From Candidatus Marinimicrobia bacterium CG08_land_8_20_14_0_20_45_22 (GTDB lineage Bacteria; Fidelibacterota; UBA2242), in contig PEYN01000073.1 of the NCBI GenBank assembly GCA_002774355.1, forward strand, positions 1 to 38,920: a stretch of 38,920 nucleotides of DNA, written 5' to 3'. The translations under genes were made by a program, and so were the position numbers. The notes below the pieces were generated by a model that did no database searches, was not told the DNA's origin, and saw nothing but the letters and a program-made list of their open reading frames with translations. Below are positions 17,793 through 27,476 of the stretch, one piece after another; positions within the stretch are counted from its first letter, which is position 1, and the number at the start of each line of letters is the position of its first letter.

Positions 17793-18234
17793 TTGCAACC
17801 TCTCCTTTTATTCTATCCAAAGTTTTTTGACTGATACCTTTTACCTTTAACAAATCACCCATGGTACTGAATTTTCCGTTTCGACGACGATAATTAATGA
17901 TGCTGTCGGCAATAACCGATCCGATTTTGGGAAGCGACATCAATTCTTCTTTCGATGCAGTGTTCACTTTGACGGGGCGATTAATTACTACCGCTTTTTT
18001 ACTTGTTGATTTCTTGTGCGATTTTGACACTTCTTTCGAACCGCTTGCGGCATAAAGAGAATCGATATGTTCCGACATTTCCCGAAACTGACGCGTTTCA
18101 CTTGTCTGACGCTTTATCATCGTTTCATCGGATTTCCCCGTTTTAACTTTGTAGAAGTGAATCACAGTACCTATGAGAAAAAACAAAACTAAAAACTGAA
18201 TTACCAATCGCTCTTGGCGTGTCAAATTTAGCAT
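17785..18234 (-). CDS. ComEA-like helix-hairpin-helix protein
   Basis: The 149-residue protein has an N-terminal membrane anchor (about 9-25), a basic linker, and a C-terminal double helix-hairpin-helix domain: VNTASKEELMSLPKIGSVIADSII then FSTMGDLLKVKGISQKTLDRI. This is the layout of ComEA, the periplasmic double-stranded DNA receptor of natural transformation. It stands ahead of pilus-like genes, which fits DNA uptake. Many bacteria keep ComEA-like proteins of unproven function, so competence is an inference. The start lacks a clear Shine-Dalgarno. Confidence 0.78.
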   Translation of the reverse strand: MLNLTRQERLVIQFLVLFFLIGTVIHFYKVKTGKSDETMIKRQTSETRQFREMSEHIDSLYAASGSKEVSKSHKKSTSKKAVVINRPVKVNTASKEELMSLPKIGSVIADSIINYRRRNGKFSTMGDLLKVKGISQKTLDRIKGEVAIE

Positions 18235-18288
18235 TTTTATCTTAAAATGAAAAAACTATAAATAAAAATTTTCCTCATCAATCACGTA

Positions 18289-19416
18289 TCAATATCGAAT
18301 CTTACTATACCGAGACTCTTTATGGATTTTTTTCATCTCAAACCGACCAATTTCCCTGTACATTTCTTTCTCTTTTTCCGTCAAATTATCAGGTACCCGT
18401 ATCTGAATGCGCACGATCTGATCGCCTCGTCCCGAGTGATTGAGATGCGGAATTCCTTTATGTTTCAATCTGAGCAATTTTCCCGGTTGTGTTCCCGATG
18501 GAATCATCAGATTAACGCGACCGCTCAACGTTGGTACTTCGATTTCTGCCCCCAAAACGGCTTCAGATGGGAGAATCCAGAGATCAATCAGCACATCGTC
18601 TTCATTTCGGATAAAAAACTCATGCGGTTTTTCTTCAAATATAACGATTAGGTCACCGTTAACACCTTTTCGATAGCCGGCGTTTCCTCCACCATGAATC
18701 GTTTTATAATTTCCGGTGCTGACGCCCGCCGGAATCTCAATTGAAATTTCCTTAGTCTCCTTAATTCTTCCCTCGCCGCCACAGACTGGACATCGATGCT
18801 CAATGATAGTTCCTTCGCCTCGGCAGTTGGAACATGGCCGGACGTTTACCATTTGTCCAAAGATCGATCGGGAAATTTCACGAATTTCACCGGTTCCTTT
18901 ACAAACCGGACAGGTCTGTCGCGAGGTGCCTGGTTTTGCGCCGGTTCCGCCACACTGCTCGCAGATTTCTAATCGTTTGATTTTAATCTTTTTGTTGACA
19001 CCCGTGTTGATCTCTTCCAATGTCAGCGGAATTTTAATTTTCAGATCGCTTCCGGATTGAGAAGACGAGCGTCGGCTGTGACGATCTCCACCACCGAAAA
19101 AATCGTCAAATCCGCCGAAGCCACCGAAACCTTCCATAAAAGTTCTTAGCGCATCGGAAAGATCAAAACCATACGCACCGCCAAATCCACTGCCTTTCAA
19201 ACCATCTTCACCATACTGATCATACATTTTCCGTTTTTCAGGATCAGTCAAGACCGAATAGGCTTCAGCCGCAACTTTGAATTTTTCTTCTGCTTCCTTG
19301 TTTCCAGGGTTCTTGTCCGGATGATATTTCATCGCGATTTGCCGATACGCCTTTTTGATTTCATCCGGCGTCGCACTGCGGTTCACTCCCAGAATTTCGT
19401 AATAGTCTCGCGCCAT
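18289..19416 (-). CDS. dnaJ: Chaperone protein DnaJ
   Basis: DnaJ is the Hsp40 co-chaperone that delivers substrates to DnaK and stimulates its ATPase. The 375-residue protein has all type I domains: a J domain with HPD in [10 protein letters not shown] (about 32-41), a G/F-rich region ([15 protein letters not shown]), four CxxCxGxG-type zinc repeats ([32 protein letters not shown]), and C-terminal substrate-binding domains. It follows grpE by two bases. The dnaK gene, often in this cluster, is absent here. Confidence 0.97.
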   Translation of the reverse strand: MARDYYEILGVNRSATPDEIKKAYRQIAMKYHPDKNPGNKEAEEKFKVAAEAYSVLTDPEKRKMYDQYGEDGLKGSGFGGAYGFDLSDALRTFMEGFGGFGGFDDFFGGGDRHSRRSSSQSGSDLKIKIPLTLEEINTGVNKKIKIKRLEICEQCGGTGAKPGTSRQTCPVCKGTGEIREISRSIFGQMVNVRPCSNCRGEGTIIEHRCPVCGGEGRIKETKEISIEIPAGVSTGNYKTIHGGGNAGYRKGVNGDLIVIFEEKPHEFFIRNEDDVLIDLWILPSEAVLGAEIEVPTLSGRVNLMIPSGTQPGKLLRLKHKGIPHLNHSGRGDQIVRIQIRVPDNLTEKEKEMYREIGRFEMKKIHKESRYSKIRY

Positions 19417-19418
19417 AT

Positions 19419-19994
19419 CTACTTACTCACCACAACCTTGGCGTATCGCAACACGCGTTGTTTAAAATTGTATCCTTTCTCAAATTCTTCGATCACCATA
19501 TCCGGTTTAGCATCCTTTTCCTCGCGCGCCATCACAGCATGATGAATATCCGGATTGAATGACTGGTTTAGCGAATCGATTGGCTGAACACCAAGATCGG
19601 AAAGAATTTTCTGAAATTTTTTATAGATCAGTTCAAGACCGTCTTGCATAGATTGAGTTGTCATATTTTCCGTTTCCGCCTTAGCCTTAATGGAACGTTC
19701 GAGATCATCCAGAACTGGAAGAATGTTTCGGAGAATATCTTCACCGGCATATTCGATAATCTGTCCAATTTCTTTTTCCTGGCGTTTCCGAAAATTATCA
19801 AATTCTGCGGCGAGTCTCAGATATTTGTCCTTCGATTCAGCCAACTCTTTTGCCCTATCTTCGAGATCACGGGAAAGCGTCTCGATTTGTTTGTTTAATT
19901 CCTCTATTTTTTGTTCCGCTTCTTTTAGCGCTTTCTTCCGATGTTTTTCTTTATCAATCGGTGTTACCTGTTCGGTCGATTGTTGCTCGTCCAT
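19419..19994 (-). CDS. grpE: Nucleotide exchange factor GrpE
   Basis: GrpE releases ADP from DnaK. The 191-residue protein has a charged N-terminal coiled coil (to about 75), then [18 protein letters not shown], the [12 protein letters not shown] helix, and the C-terminal beta domain with [10 protein letters not shown] and [18 protein letters not shown]. The ATG at 19994 follows the hrcA stop by one base and has GAAGAGG ahead of it; an ATG five codons upstream inside hrcA has no such site. It is the middle gene of hrcA-grpE-dnaJ. Confidence 0.95.
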   Translation of the reverse strand: MDEQQSTEQVTPIDKEKHRKKALKEAEQKIEELNKQIETLSRDLEDRAKELAESKDKYLRLAAEFDNFRKRQEKEIGQIIEYAGEDILRNILPVLDDLERSIKAKAETENMTTQSMQDGLELIYKKFQKILSDLGVQPIDSLNQSFNPDIHHAVMAREEKDAKPDMVIEEFEKGYNFKQRVLRYAKVVVSK

Positions 19995-19995
19995 T

Positions 19996-21042
19996 TTACC
20001 TCTTCTCATTCATTATTGTTGTCACCTGATCCGCCATGAATTCTACCAGCGGGATCGTCTGCAGATAATTCATCCGCTTGGGACCTAACAAGGCAACCAA
20101 TCCTGTAGCGTCGCCAATGTAATAGTCCTTCGTGATCACCGAGAAATCAAATAGCGAATCGTTTTCATTCTCCGAACCGATGGAGATGCACATTCCTGTT
20201 TTCCCTTTTCGGTTCGCGGAAATGGAGGCAATTATCGTTCCATTTTCGATCTCGGACATAATTTGCCCAAGTTTTGCGACATCCGTGAAATCGGGTTTAG
20301 ACATGAGATGAGGCGTACCGGACAATTTGGCAACATTCGGTTCGTTAAAGTTAAAAACTTTGGGTGCTTTATTGACAAGAACGCTAACGATCTTATCATC
20401 AGTCAAATCGAAAAACCTTTCCCCAATTGTGTCAATGATCTCGTGCAATGGAACACCGCACAATCGTTCGTTCAAGATTGATACGACAAGTGGAAGACGA
20501 TGCGGTTTGATTTCCGTGGCTATATCCAAAACGATTGTGTGGATTAGACCGGAGCGGATTTGAATTACGACGAGAATCCTATCGCTGGAAATAGAAACCA
20601 GATCGATTTTCTCGAATATCCCCTGTGTGATTTTCGGAGCGACTACTACCGCAAGTTCCTGAGTTAGTTCGCTGAGCAGATGCGAAGTTTTTTCCATGAT
20701 AAACAACATGTCCGATGAAGCTTCTGCCAGTTCCGTTTCGATGACTCGTCGCGCGGTTTCGTGTACCAGCGAGAAGTGAACAATCGAATTGACGTATTGG
20801 CGATATCCGTTATCTGTCGGAATTCTACCTGCGGAAAAGTGTGGCTGGATGAGAAATCCTTTTTCCTCCAAATCCGCCATAACATTTCGGATGGTTGCCG
20901 AGCTGATGTCTGAAATATATTTGTCCTGAACCTGCTTTGAACTGACCGGCAAAGCCGTTTGTACAAAATCCGTCACAACTGCTTTTAACACAGCCTTTTC
21001 GCGTTCGTTATGAATATCCACCGTCCTGTAATGTTTTCTCAT
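19996..21042 (-). CDS. hrcA: Heat-inducible transcription repressor HrcA
   Basis: HrcA represses chaperone operons by binding CIRCE operators, with GroE as the temperature-sensing partner in known cases. The 348-residue protein has the N-terminal winged-helix domain with SSATIRNVMADLEEKGFLIQ and HFSAGRIPTDNGYRQYV, and the C-terminal GAF-like domain. It heads the hrcA-grpE-dnaJ run. I looked for a CIRCE operator (TTAGCACTC-N9-GAGTGCTAA) in 21043-21141 and found none, only a loose half-match TTAGCGCCT. Its targets may therefore lie elsewhere, for instance at groESL. Confidence 0.95.
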   Translation of the reverse strand: MRKHYRTVDIHNEREKAVLKAVVTDFVQTALPVSSKQVQDKYISDISSATIRNVMADLEEKGFLIQPHFSAGRIPTDNGYRQYVNSIVHFSLVHETARRVIETELAEASSDMLFIMEKTSHLLSELTQELAVVVAPKITQGIFEKIDLVSISSDRILVVIQIRSGLIHTIVLDIATEIKPHRLPLVVSILNERLCGVPLHEIIDTIGERFFDLTDDKIVSVLVNKAPKVFNFNEPNVAKLSGTPHLMSKPDFTDVAKLGQIMSEIENGTIIASISANRKGKTGMCISIGSENENDSLFDFSVITKDYYIGDATGLVALLGPKRMNYLQTIPLVEFMADQVTTIMNEKR

Positions 21043-21141
21043 GTCAGCCGAATTTAATTTTTAGCGCCTGTTAATCCAAGATAAATGACGCGCAACTTTT
21101 ACCCCGCTCCACTCCAATATTTTGTCCAACCTTGAATGAAT

Positions 21142-22008
21142 TTATTTTAGGAATTTGCGGATAGCGCGCGTGCTTCCAATCAATCCCAAAGCACCACCAA
21201 AGAGGATGATTCCTGCGTAGAAACGATAACTGACGATCGCGCGGTAAGAAATGATTGTTTGAAGATAATTGTTTAAAAAATAAAAAACGAGTGCGATGAA
21301 AATCGAAGCAACCATGGCACCAATAAATCCTTGTAAAGTTCCTTCAATCAAAAACGGCGCACGGATAAAATTATTTGTCGCACCAACCAATTTCATTGTA
21401 GAAATTACATCGCGTCTTGCTACGATCGTCATCTTAATCGAGTTGGAAATAAGAAGAATAGAAATCAATGTTAAAAACGCGAAAACCGTGAAAACCGTCG
21501 TCAGCGTATATCGCTGGTACTTCTCGAGAAGAATGAGAAAATTTTTCCTGTATTTGGCTTCATCAACCAATGAAATGCCCGAAACGATTCCGGATATTTC
21601 TTCCATTCTGGCCAAATTTCGAAATTCCGGCTTTAGTCGAATCGTAAACGACGGCGGTAAGGGATTGTAATCCAGAATATCAAAAATGTCTTCACCGAAC
21701 TCCTGCTTGAACCGTTCGGCGGCACTGTCCGGCGAGATATAAGTGATGCTTTGAATCTGATTCATCTCGGCAAGCATCTGTCCGAACGCATCGATTTCTG
21801 TCGGAGTGGCAGACGAATGAAGAAAAATATCGACGTCAAACTGTGCGCGGACATGATCGACTAAGAAAAGCGTGTCCCTTGCGGCAACATATCCAAATCC
21901 CAGCAAAATGATGGAAAGCGTGATAATGACGATCGAGAACACACTACTATAATTTGAGCGCGCAAGCCCCCGAAATCCTTCTTTGATTAAGAACCAGAGA
22001 ACCGTCAT
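21142..22008 (-). CDS. ftsX: Cell division protein FtsX
   Basis: FtsX is the membrane half of the FtsEX complex that activates peptidoglycan hydrolases at the septum. The 288-residue protein has a first membrane helix (about 22-44), a periplasmic domain of about 110 residues, and three more helices near 170-190, 220-245 and 258-280. Typical sequence is ISTMKLVGATNNFIRAPFLIEGTLQGFIG. Its ATG overlaps the ftsE stop by four bases. The 99 bases between its stop and hrcA hold no clear terminator. Confidence 0.94.
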   Translation of the reverse strand: MTVLWFLIKEGFRGLARSNYSSVFSIVIITLSIILLGFGYVAARDTLFLVDHVRAQFDVDIFLHSSATPTEIDAFGQMLAEMNQIQSITYISPDSAAERFKQEFGEDIFDILDYNPLPPSFTIRLKPEFRNLARMEEISGIVSGISLVDEAKYRKNFLILLEKYQRYTLTTVFTVFAFLTLISILLISNSIKMTIVARRDVISTMKLVGATNNFIRAPFLIEGTLQGFIGAMVASIFIALVFYFLNNYLQTIISYRAIVSYRFYAGIILFGGALGLIGSTRAIRKFLK

Positions 22009-22664
22009 GTGATTTTCGTTACCTCTCCTTCTTCCATTTGAAATAGTCTGGCGTTGGGGATTCTCGGGATCAGTGCGTAATTATGCGTCGCAACGATGAT
22101 GGCGGTTCCCCGTTGATTGATTTTATTGAGAAGGTTGATGAGTTCGAGACTCACGCGCGGATCCAGATTTCCCGTCGGTTCGTCAGCAAGAAGTACGACC
22201 GGATCTTTGATAATTGCGCGGGCAATGGCAACGCGTTGTTGCTCGCCACCAGACAATTCCGACGGATAAAAATGAACGCGATGTCCCAATCCAACCTGAT
22301 TCAGTACTTCGTAAACACGATTTTTAATCTCGCGGGTTTTATAATAGGAAACATGGAGGCTTAGGGCAACATTTTCGTAAACATCCCGATCGTGAAGCAG
22401 ATTAAAATCCTGAAAAATCATCCCAACTCTGCGGCGAAGAAACGGAATTTCGTGACTACGAATCGTCGAACTGTCAAAATTGCGAATGGAAACCTTCCCT
22501 TTTTCTGGGAATAAGTCCATATAGATCAGACGGAGAATAGTTGATTTCCCCGCGCCCGAAGGACCCGTCAGGAAAACGAACTCGCCGCTGTTGATCGTGA
22601 AGTTGACATTTTTGATGCCGGCTTTTTTCCCAAATGTGCAATCAACGTTGATAAAAGAAATCAT
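22005..22664 (-). CDS. ftsE: Cell division ATP-binding protein FtsE
   Basis: FtsE is the cytoplasmic ATPase of FtsEX. The ABC motifs are complete: Walker [11 protein letters not shown]-loop MIFQDFNLL, signature [14 protein letters not shown], Walker B VVLLADEP and the switch histidine in VATHNY. The start at 22664 ([11 protein letters not shown]) matches the usual FtsE N-terminus; a GTG 11 codons upstream is possible but adds residues not typical of the family. Neither has a strong Shine-Dalgarno. The gene is divergent from the M64 peptidase gene. Confidence 0.94.
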   Translation of the reverse strand: MISFINVDCTFGKKAGIKNVNFTINSGEFVFLTGPSGAGKSTILRLIYMDLFPEKGKVSIRNFDSSTIRSHEIPFLRRRVGMIFQDFNLLHDRDVYENVALSLHVSYYKTREIKNRVYEVLNQVGLGHRVHFYPSELSGGEQQRVAIARAIIKDPVVLLADEPTGNLDPRVSLELINLLNKINQRGTAIIVATHNYALIPRIPNARLFQMEEGEVTKIT

Positions 22665-22767
22665 AGTTTCGATATAAAATTGATGGAATTTAATCACCGG
22701 TCTTCAATTAATCAACGCCTTCGACTCAAAAAAACGGATTTATTCCTCACTCGATCGGAAACGGCTA

Positions 22768-22796
22768 TTGAATTCTTGAACAATAATGAATAATTT
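22768..22796 (+). promoter_or_regulatory. Putative sigma-70-type promoter of the M64 peptidase gene
   Basis: TTGAAT (22768-22773) and TAATTT (22791-22796) are 17 bases apart, with the ATG at 22820. This is a pattern match without other support. Confidence 0.4.
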
Positions 22797-22819
22797 GGAT
22801 AGTTGAATATGGAGAATAC

Positions 22820-24193
22820 ATGAAAAAAATTATCGCGTGTTTATTATCGCTTCTTTTAAACAGTCATCTTCTCGCTTCAACAGATTCTATCCGATTCGAA
22901 GATTATTTCACAGACGAAACGATGCGAGTCGATTTTTACCAAACAGGCACCAAGAATCAAACGACCATCAGCCTTGATGAAATCATTTTGGAACCCGGTT
23001 GGGCGGGAAGCTTGACAAATTTATTAGACACGATGAATTTCGGCGAGCATCGCGTTGTAATCCAAGATGCGCAAACCGGTCGTCAAATCTATTCAAGAGG
23101 CTTCAGCAGTATCTACAATGAATGGCAAACAACCGATGAAGCCGCAGAAGGAATTTTCCGGACATTTCACGCCTCCGTCAGGTTTCCTCTTCCGAAAAAA
23201 CCGGTCGTTTTGACTCTTAGTTCCATGAATCGAAAGAACGAATATATCGAAGAATTCAAACACACCATCGATCCTGAAACTGCACGGATCAGACGTTTTG
23301 TGCCGATAAAAAAATTCCAAGCCAAGTCATACCAAAAATCCGGAAATCCCCACCAAAAAGTTGATCTCCTGATTTTATCGGAAGGATACACAAAAAAAGA
23401 AATGCGCGAGTTCCGCCGAGATGTTGACCACTACATGAAAGACCTCTTCTCCTTCAAGCCATTTTCAGAGATGAAAGACCGGTTTAATGTGTGGTACATT
23501 GAGGCTTCTTCCGAACAGTCCGGCATTGATAATCCCGCTTTGAATTTCTATGTAAATACCCAATTCGGTTTAAGTTACAGCACGTTAAATCTGGATCGCT
23601 ATGTCTTTCCGACCGAAAATAAAATCATTCGCAATGTTGCCGCTCACGCACCATACGATTTTATCTGCATCCTTTTCAATTCACCCAAATATGGAGGCGG
23701 CGCTATTTTCAATCAATTTTCCGTTAGCTTCTCACGCATCGATCCAACTGGAGATGCTTGGTTGCCGGATTATGTCTTCGTTCATGAGTTCGGACATCTA
23801 TTCGGCGGTCTGGGTGACGAATATTATTCCTCTGCTGTCGCCTACAACGATTTTTATCCACCTGACGTGGAACCATGGGAACCGAATTTAACTGCGCTAC
23901 TGAATCCAGAAAATTTGAAATGGCTAAACTTAGTTGAACCCGGTACGCCGCTACCGACACCGTGGGATAAAGCGGATTTCGATCAACTACCCAGAAATTC
24001 CAAAGATCAGTCCCAGTTTCTGCGAAATCAAAAACATTGGGGAAAAGTCGGATGTTTCGAAGGCGCCGGGTATTCATCGACTGGACTCTATCGACCGGCT
24101 CTTGACTGCATCATGTTTTCAAGGAATACTGACGGTTTTTGTCCTGTTTGTCAGAGCTCAATTTCGAAAATGATTCGGTTTTATAGCGAATAA
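22820..24193 (+). CDS. Secreted M64-family zinc peptidase
   Basis: The 457-residue protein starts with a Sec signal peptide (residues 1-20, ending at LLAS). An N-terminal beta-rich region of about 140 residues has the look of the M64 N-terminal domain. The catalytic part contains VDLLILSEGYT, VWYIEASSEQSG, and the zinc motif FVHEFGHLFGGLGDEYY with HEFGH at 322-326. That spelling is characteristic of family M64, named for an IgA peptidase, though most members have unknown targets. GGAG five bases before ATG supports the start. Environmental members probably degrade extracellular protein rather than IgA. Confidence 0.85.
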   Translation: MKKIIACLLSLLLNSHLLASTDSIRFEDYFTDETMRVDFYQTGTKNQTTISLDEIILEPGWAGSLTNLLDTMNFGEHRVVIQDAQTGRQIYSRGFSSIYNEWQTTDEAAEGIFRTFHASVRFPLPKKPVVLTLSSMNRKNEYIEEFKHTIDPETARIRRFVPIKKFQAKSYQKSGNPHQKVDLLILSEGYTKKEMREFRRDVDHYMKDLFSFKPFSEMKDRFNVWYIEASSEQSGIDNPALNFYVNTQFGLSYSTLNLDRYVFPTENKIIRNVAAHAPYDFICILFNSPKYGGGAIFNQFSVSFSRIDPTGDAWLPDYVFVHEFGHLFGGLGDEYYSSAVAYNDFYPPDVEPWEPNLTALLNPENLKWLNLVEPGTPLPTPWDKADFDQLPRNSKDQSQFLRNQKHWGKVGCFEGAGYSSTGLYRPALDCIMFSRNTDGFCPVCQSSISKMIRFYSE

Positions 24194-24237
24194 ACTCGAT
24201 TTTAAACCAACTTTTAGCATTATGATAGAAATTTTTC

Positions 24238-24266
24238 TTGAATTTTATTTGGAGTTTCAATAGATT
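24238..24266 (+). promoter_or_regulatory. Putative sigma-70-type promoter of the FGE-like gene
   Basis: TTGAAT (24238-24243) and TAGATT (24261-24266) are separated by 17 bases, about 30 bases before the TTG start at 24296. The -35 spelling equals that proposed for the M64 gene. Confidence 0.4.
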
Positions 24267-24295
24267 AAAAACGTATTTAGGGAGAGGACCTTCGA

Positions 24296-25141
24296 TTGAT
24301 TTCAACCACAAAACAGTTCTTCCTTCTAATCTTAATCGGTGCATCCGCCACATTTTTAGCCGCCAGTTTCCCCAAAACCGTTCCCAAAAACCAAACCAGT
24401 GAATCCAGTCCGATATTGATCGGAACTCTGAAAATTCCAGCTGTCTTCGTCAAAGGAGGCAATTTTGAGATGGGTGATCAGTTCGACACCGGCGATGATG
24501 ACGAAAAGCCTGTTCATTCAGTCACTTTAAACGATTTTTATTTGAGCGCTACCGAGGTGACGGTCGCTCAGTTCAAGAAGTTTTGCATCGCCACCCATCG
24601 AAAGATGCCTGAACAGGAATCCACCAGCGCTGACGATCATCCGATCGTTTTTATCACATGGTACGAAGCGAAAGATTTTTGTGAATGGGTTGGCGGAAAT
24701 TTACCTACTGAAGCGCAATGGGAATATGCCGCTCGCTCTGGTGGATTATCGACTCAATATCCGACAGGTAACGAAATGGATCGCTCGACAGCCAATATCT
24801 TCGGAAAAGGGAAAAAGGATAAATGGGAAAAAACTTCTCCGGTTGGAAATTTTCCGCCAAACTATCTCGGCATCTACGACATGGCGGGAAACGCTTACGA
24901 ATGGTGCAACGATAATTACAAAAGCGATTACTATGCGTCTTCCAATTCCTTCGAACCACAAGGACCCGCTACAAGCATGTTCAAAACTTTACGTGGCGGC
25001 TCATGGTATCACAATAAAGAAGAAATGCGTTGTTCCGACCGATTTCGGTTTATGCCTGTCGCCCGCATTGGTTTCGTCGGATTTCGTATCGCGTGGAAAC
25101 CTGAAAAAGCCGAAGCCTTAAAGATCCAAATGGAACAATAG
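24296..25141 (+). CDS. Exported formylglycine-generating-enzyme-like (SUMF1/FGE-sulfatase domain) protein
   Basis: The start is TTG, supported by GGAGAGGA seven bases upstream and by the membrane anchor or signal it restores (LLILIGASATFLAA). The 281-residue product then has a full FGE-sulfatase fold: FVKGGNFEMGD, HSVTLNDFYLSATEVTVAQFKKF, VTWYEAKDFCEWVG-like, LPTEAQWEYAARSG, GIYDMAGNAYEWCND, LRGGSWYHN and GFVGFRIAW. The two catalytic cysteines of true formylglycine-generating enzymes are not both present: only one cysteine (RCSDR) lies in that region. It is therefore likely a non-sulfatase-activating relative, such as a binding or oxidoreductase-like member. It lies 102 bases after the M64 peptidase gene and 38 before the next. 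Confidence 0.8.
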   Translation: MISTTKQFFLLILIGASATFLAASFPKTVPKNQTSESSPILIGTLKIPAVFVKGGNFEMGDQFDTGDDDEKPVHSVTLNDFYLSATEVTVAQFKKFCIATHRKMPEQESTSADDHPIVFITWYEAKDFCEWVGGNLPTEAQWEYAARSGGLSTQYPTGNEMDRSTANIFGKGKKDKWEKTSPVGNFPPNYLGIYDMAGNAYEWCNDNYKSDYYASSNSFEPQGPATSMFKTLRGGSWYHNKEEMRCSDRFRFMPVARIGFVGFRIAWKPEKAEALKIQMEQ

Positions 25142-25179
25142 GATACTGAATTTCTTTTTTTCACAGTTTTCAACGGTTT

Positions 25180-27390
25180 ATGTCTTTCAATCTCAATAAA
25201 AAACCTTTGTTGCTCGCCGCAAGTATCGGATTTGTTGCGATGGTTGGTCAATTGTCATTCACGCGTCTGACCGCGCAAACTTTCTCGGGAAACGAGTTGA
25301 CGTTCGGACTGGCGCTGGGACACTGGATACTATGGACAGGTATCGGAGCCGGCATCGGTTCGCTTCTTGTAAAAAAAACCCAGTCGCCGGGCGTCGTTCG
25401 GTTATTGATAATGCTTTTCGGATTTTCTCTGCTGGTATTTTTTTACGTCCAAACTTTCTTGCGTACGATAACCGGTGTATCAATTGCCACTTTGATCGGA
25501 ATCGATCGAATTTTATTATGGACAGAGTTCATCTATTTTTCCCCCTGTGTGATTAATGGTCTTTTCTTTCCGTTCTTAGTAAGCTGGTTAGAAAAAGAAA
25601 ATTTAGACTTGCCTCTGAATCGTATTTATACCGCCGAAGTTCTTGGCTCAGCCTTAGGGAGTATGTTTTTTGCCGGGTTTTTGCTTATAGGTCTGAATTC
25701 TTTCCAAATTCTTCACTTTTCCATTCTGGCGCTGTTCATTCTTGTCAATATCGTTCTTATTAAAAAATTTCGACCACGACTGATTTTCTTCGTCTTCTTC
25801 ATCATGCCGGTTATTCTTTCCCTTATATTTGGTTTTAATCGAATTCTTGAGATAAAATGGCGGCCATTTGATTTTCAATCATTTCAGGAATCGCCGTTTC
25901 TATCGCTTACCGTCATTGAATATGATAAAAACCTGACCGTTTACGGCGACAGCGAACCACTCTGGACATTTGGAATCACAGAAAAAGCCGAAGAACTTGT
26001 CCATTTTGCCCTGATCAGTCATCCAAAGCCGAAATCAGTTTTGTTGGTCGGAATCTGTCCTGCCAATCTGGCAAAAGAAATTTTTCGCCATCCGACCGTT
26101 GACTCACTGACAAGCGTTCAACCAGACAAGATTCTTGATCGTGTCATTCGGAAATCCGCAAACGACCAATCAAATTCTCCGAAATTCCGAACTGTTTTGG
26201 CTGACCCGCTCGTCTATCTTAGAAAATGTTCGGAAAAATTCGATGTCATCATTCTGAATGCGCCGCCGCCGATTAATGTGCAATGGAACCGTCTTTATAC
26301 GACAGATTTCTTTGCCAAAGTACATCAGCGATTAAATCCCGGCGGCATTTTATCTGTACAACTGCCCGGAAGCGAAACCTTTTTGTCCGATGATCACGTC
26401 CGATTTATGAAGATTATCGAAAATTCACTGCAGACAGTTTTTCCGTTCACCGAGTGGATTCCGGGAGAAACAATTCACCTGCTGGCGTCAAACCAGCTGA
26501 TTTCAACCGATTTTTCCGTATTTTCTGAACAAATCCGTCTTAGACACCTGAAAACGTTATACTTTCAGGACTATTTTCTCGCCGATCGCCTCGCGTATGG
26601 ACGGATCAAATTCCTTCAAAATAGAATCCAAACTTGCGATGAAACGGCAATCAACTGCATCAACGCACCAATCGGTTTTTACTACAACACGATTCTTTGG
26701 GATCAACAGACGGGCGGCTGGCTGAAACCGGTTTTCCAGACGCTTAAGCGAATACCGAATCGATTGATTTTTCCCGGATGGTTTCTTTTATCCGCCTTAC
26801 CCTTTTTATTTTTGTTTCATAAAAAAGACCATGCTCCGATCAGCAGGCTGACCATGTTTGCGCTGGGTTTTATCGGAATGAGCCTTGAGTCGGTTCTGAT
26901 TATTGTCTATCAAAGCCGCGTTGGCGCGATTTATCTCGGCATCGTTTTTCTGACACTTTCCTATATGACCGGATCGGGTTTTGGTTCGATCTGGATTTCG
27001 CCCCGGTTTTCACAAAAACCACATCTTATTAGCATCTCGATTTTTTGTGTGACCGTTTTAGTGGCCGGTTCGTTTCTGTTAACGATCTTCACTTCGGCTC
27101 CAACGACGGCCGGATTGGGGATTTACCTAATTTTGATCTTGATAGGAATTTGTATCGGAACGCTGTTTCCACAACTAACAATGCTGAGCCAACGATCAAA
27201 TGACCGAATTCTCGCATCTGCTTCTGGAACAATGTACGCATGGGATATGTTCGGTGCCGCGTTGGGCGCTTATTTAACCGCAGGAATTTTCATACCTGTT
27301 TGGGGAATCGAATCGACCCTTACATTAATTTTTTTATCAAGCGTAACGGTTTTATTGGGAAATTGCATCAAGAATAATCGCTATGAATAA
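25180..27390 (+). CDS. Multi-pass membrane protein with a degenerate spermidine-synthase-like domain
   Basis: The 736-residue protein has about six N-terminal membrane helices (10-220), a soluble Rossmann-type domain (about 240-480) and about six to eight C-terminal helices (520-730). This is the layout of membrane-fused spermidine-synthase-like proteins. In the soluble part the usual glycine-rich GGGDG is replaced by LVGICPANLAKEI (289-301) and the acidic strand end by SVQPD. The catalytic D-x-x-D-P region reads ILNAPPPINVQ, although RLYTTDFF and LNPGGILSVQLPG remain. Aminopropyltransferase activity is thus doubtful; a transport or sensing role is possible. The start at 25180 has only a weak Shine-Dalgarno. 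Confidence 0.75.
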   Translation: MSFNLNKKPLLLAASIGFVAMVGQLSFTRLTAQTFSGNELTFGLALGHWILWTGIGAGIGSLLVKKTQSPGVVRLLIMLFGFSLLVFFYVQTFLRTITGVSIATLIGIDRILLWTEFIYFSPCVINGLFFPFLVSWLEKENLDLPLNRIYTAEVLGSALGSMFFAGFLLIGLNSFQILHFSILALFILVNIVLIKKFRPRLIFFVFFIMPVILSLIFGFNRILEIKWRPFDFQSFQESPFLSLTVIEYDKNLTVYGDSEPLWTFGITEKAEELVHFALISHPKPKSVLLVGICPANLAKEIFRHPTVDSLTSVQPDKILDRVIRKSANDQSNSPKFRTVLADPLVYLRKCSEKFDVIILNAPPPINVQWNRLYTTDFFAKVHQRLNPGGILSVQLPGSETFLSDDHVRFMKIIENSLQTVFPFTEWIPGETIHLLASNQLISTDFSVFSEQIRLRHLKTLYFQDYFLADRLAYGRIKFLQNRIQTCDETAINCINAPIGFYYNTILWDQQTGGWLKPVFQTLKRIPNRLIFPGWFLLSALPFLFLFHKKDHAPISRLTMFALGFIGMSLESVLIIVYQSRVGAIYLGIVFLTLSYMTGSGFGSIWISPRFSQKPHLISISIFCVTVLVAGSFLLTIFTSAPTTAGLGIYLILILIGICIGTLFPQLTMLSQRSNDRILASASGTMYAWDMFGAALGAYLTAGIFIPVWGIESTLTLIFLSSVTVLLGNCIKNNRYE

Positions 27391-27476
27391 TTTCAAACAC
27401 TCAAGATCAACGACAAATTCTTTGTTATTCATAAAAGATTTTTTAGGGTATAAATGTATTTCTTAAGTGAGTGATT

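Noticed and set aside
21043-21141. CIRCE operator
   Set aside because: Only a half-match TTAGCGCCT is seen; the partner half at nine-base spacing is missing.
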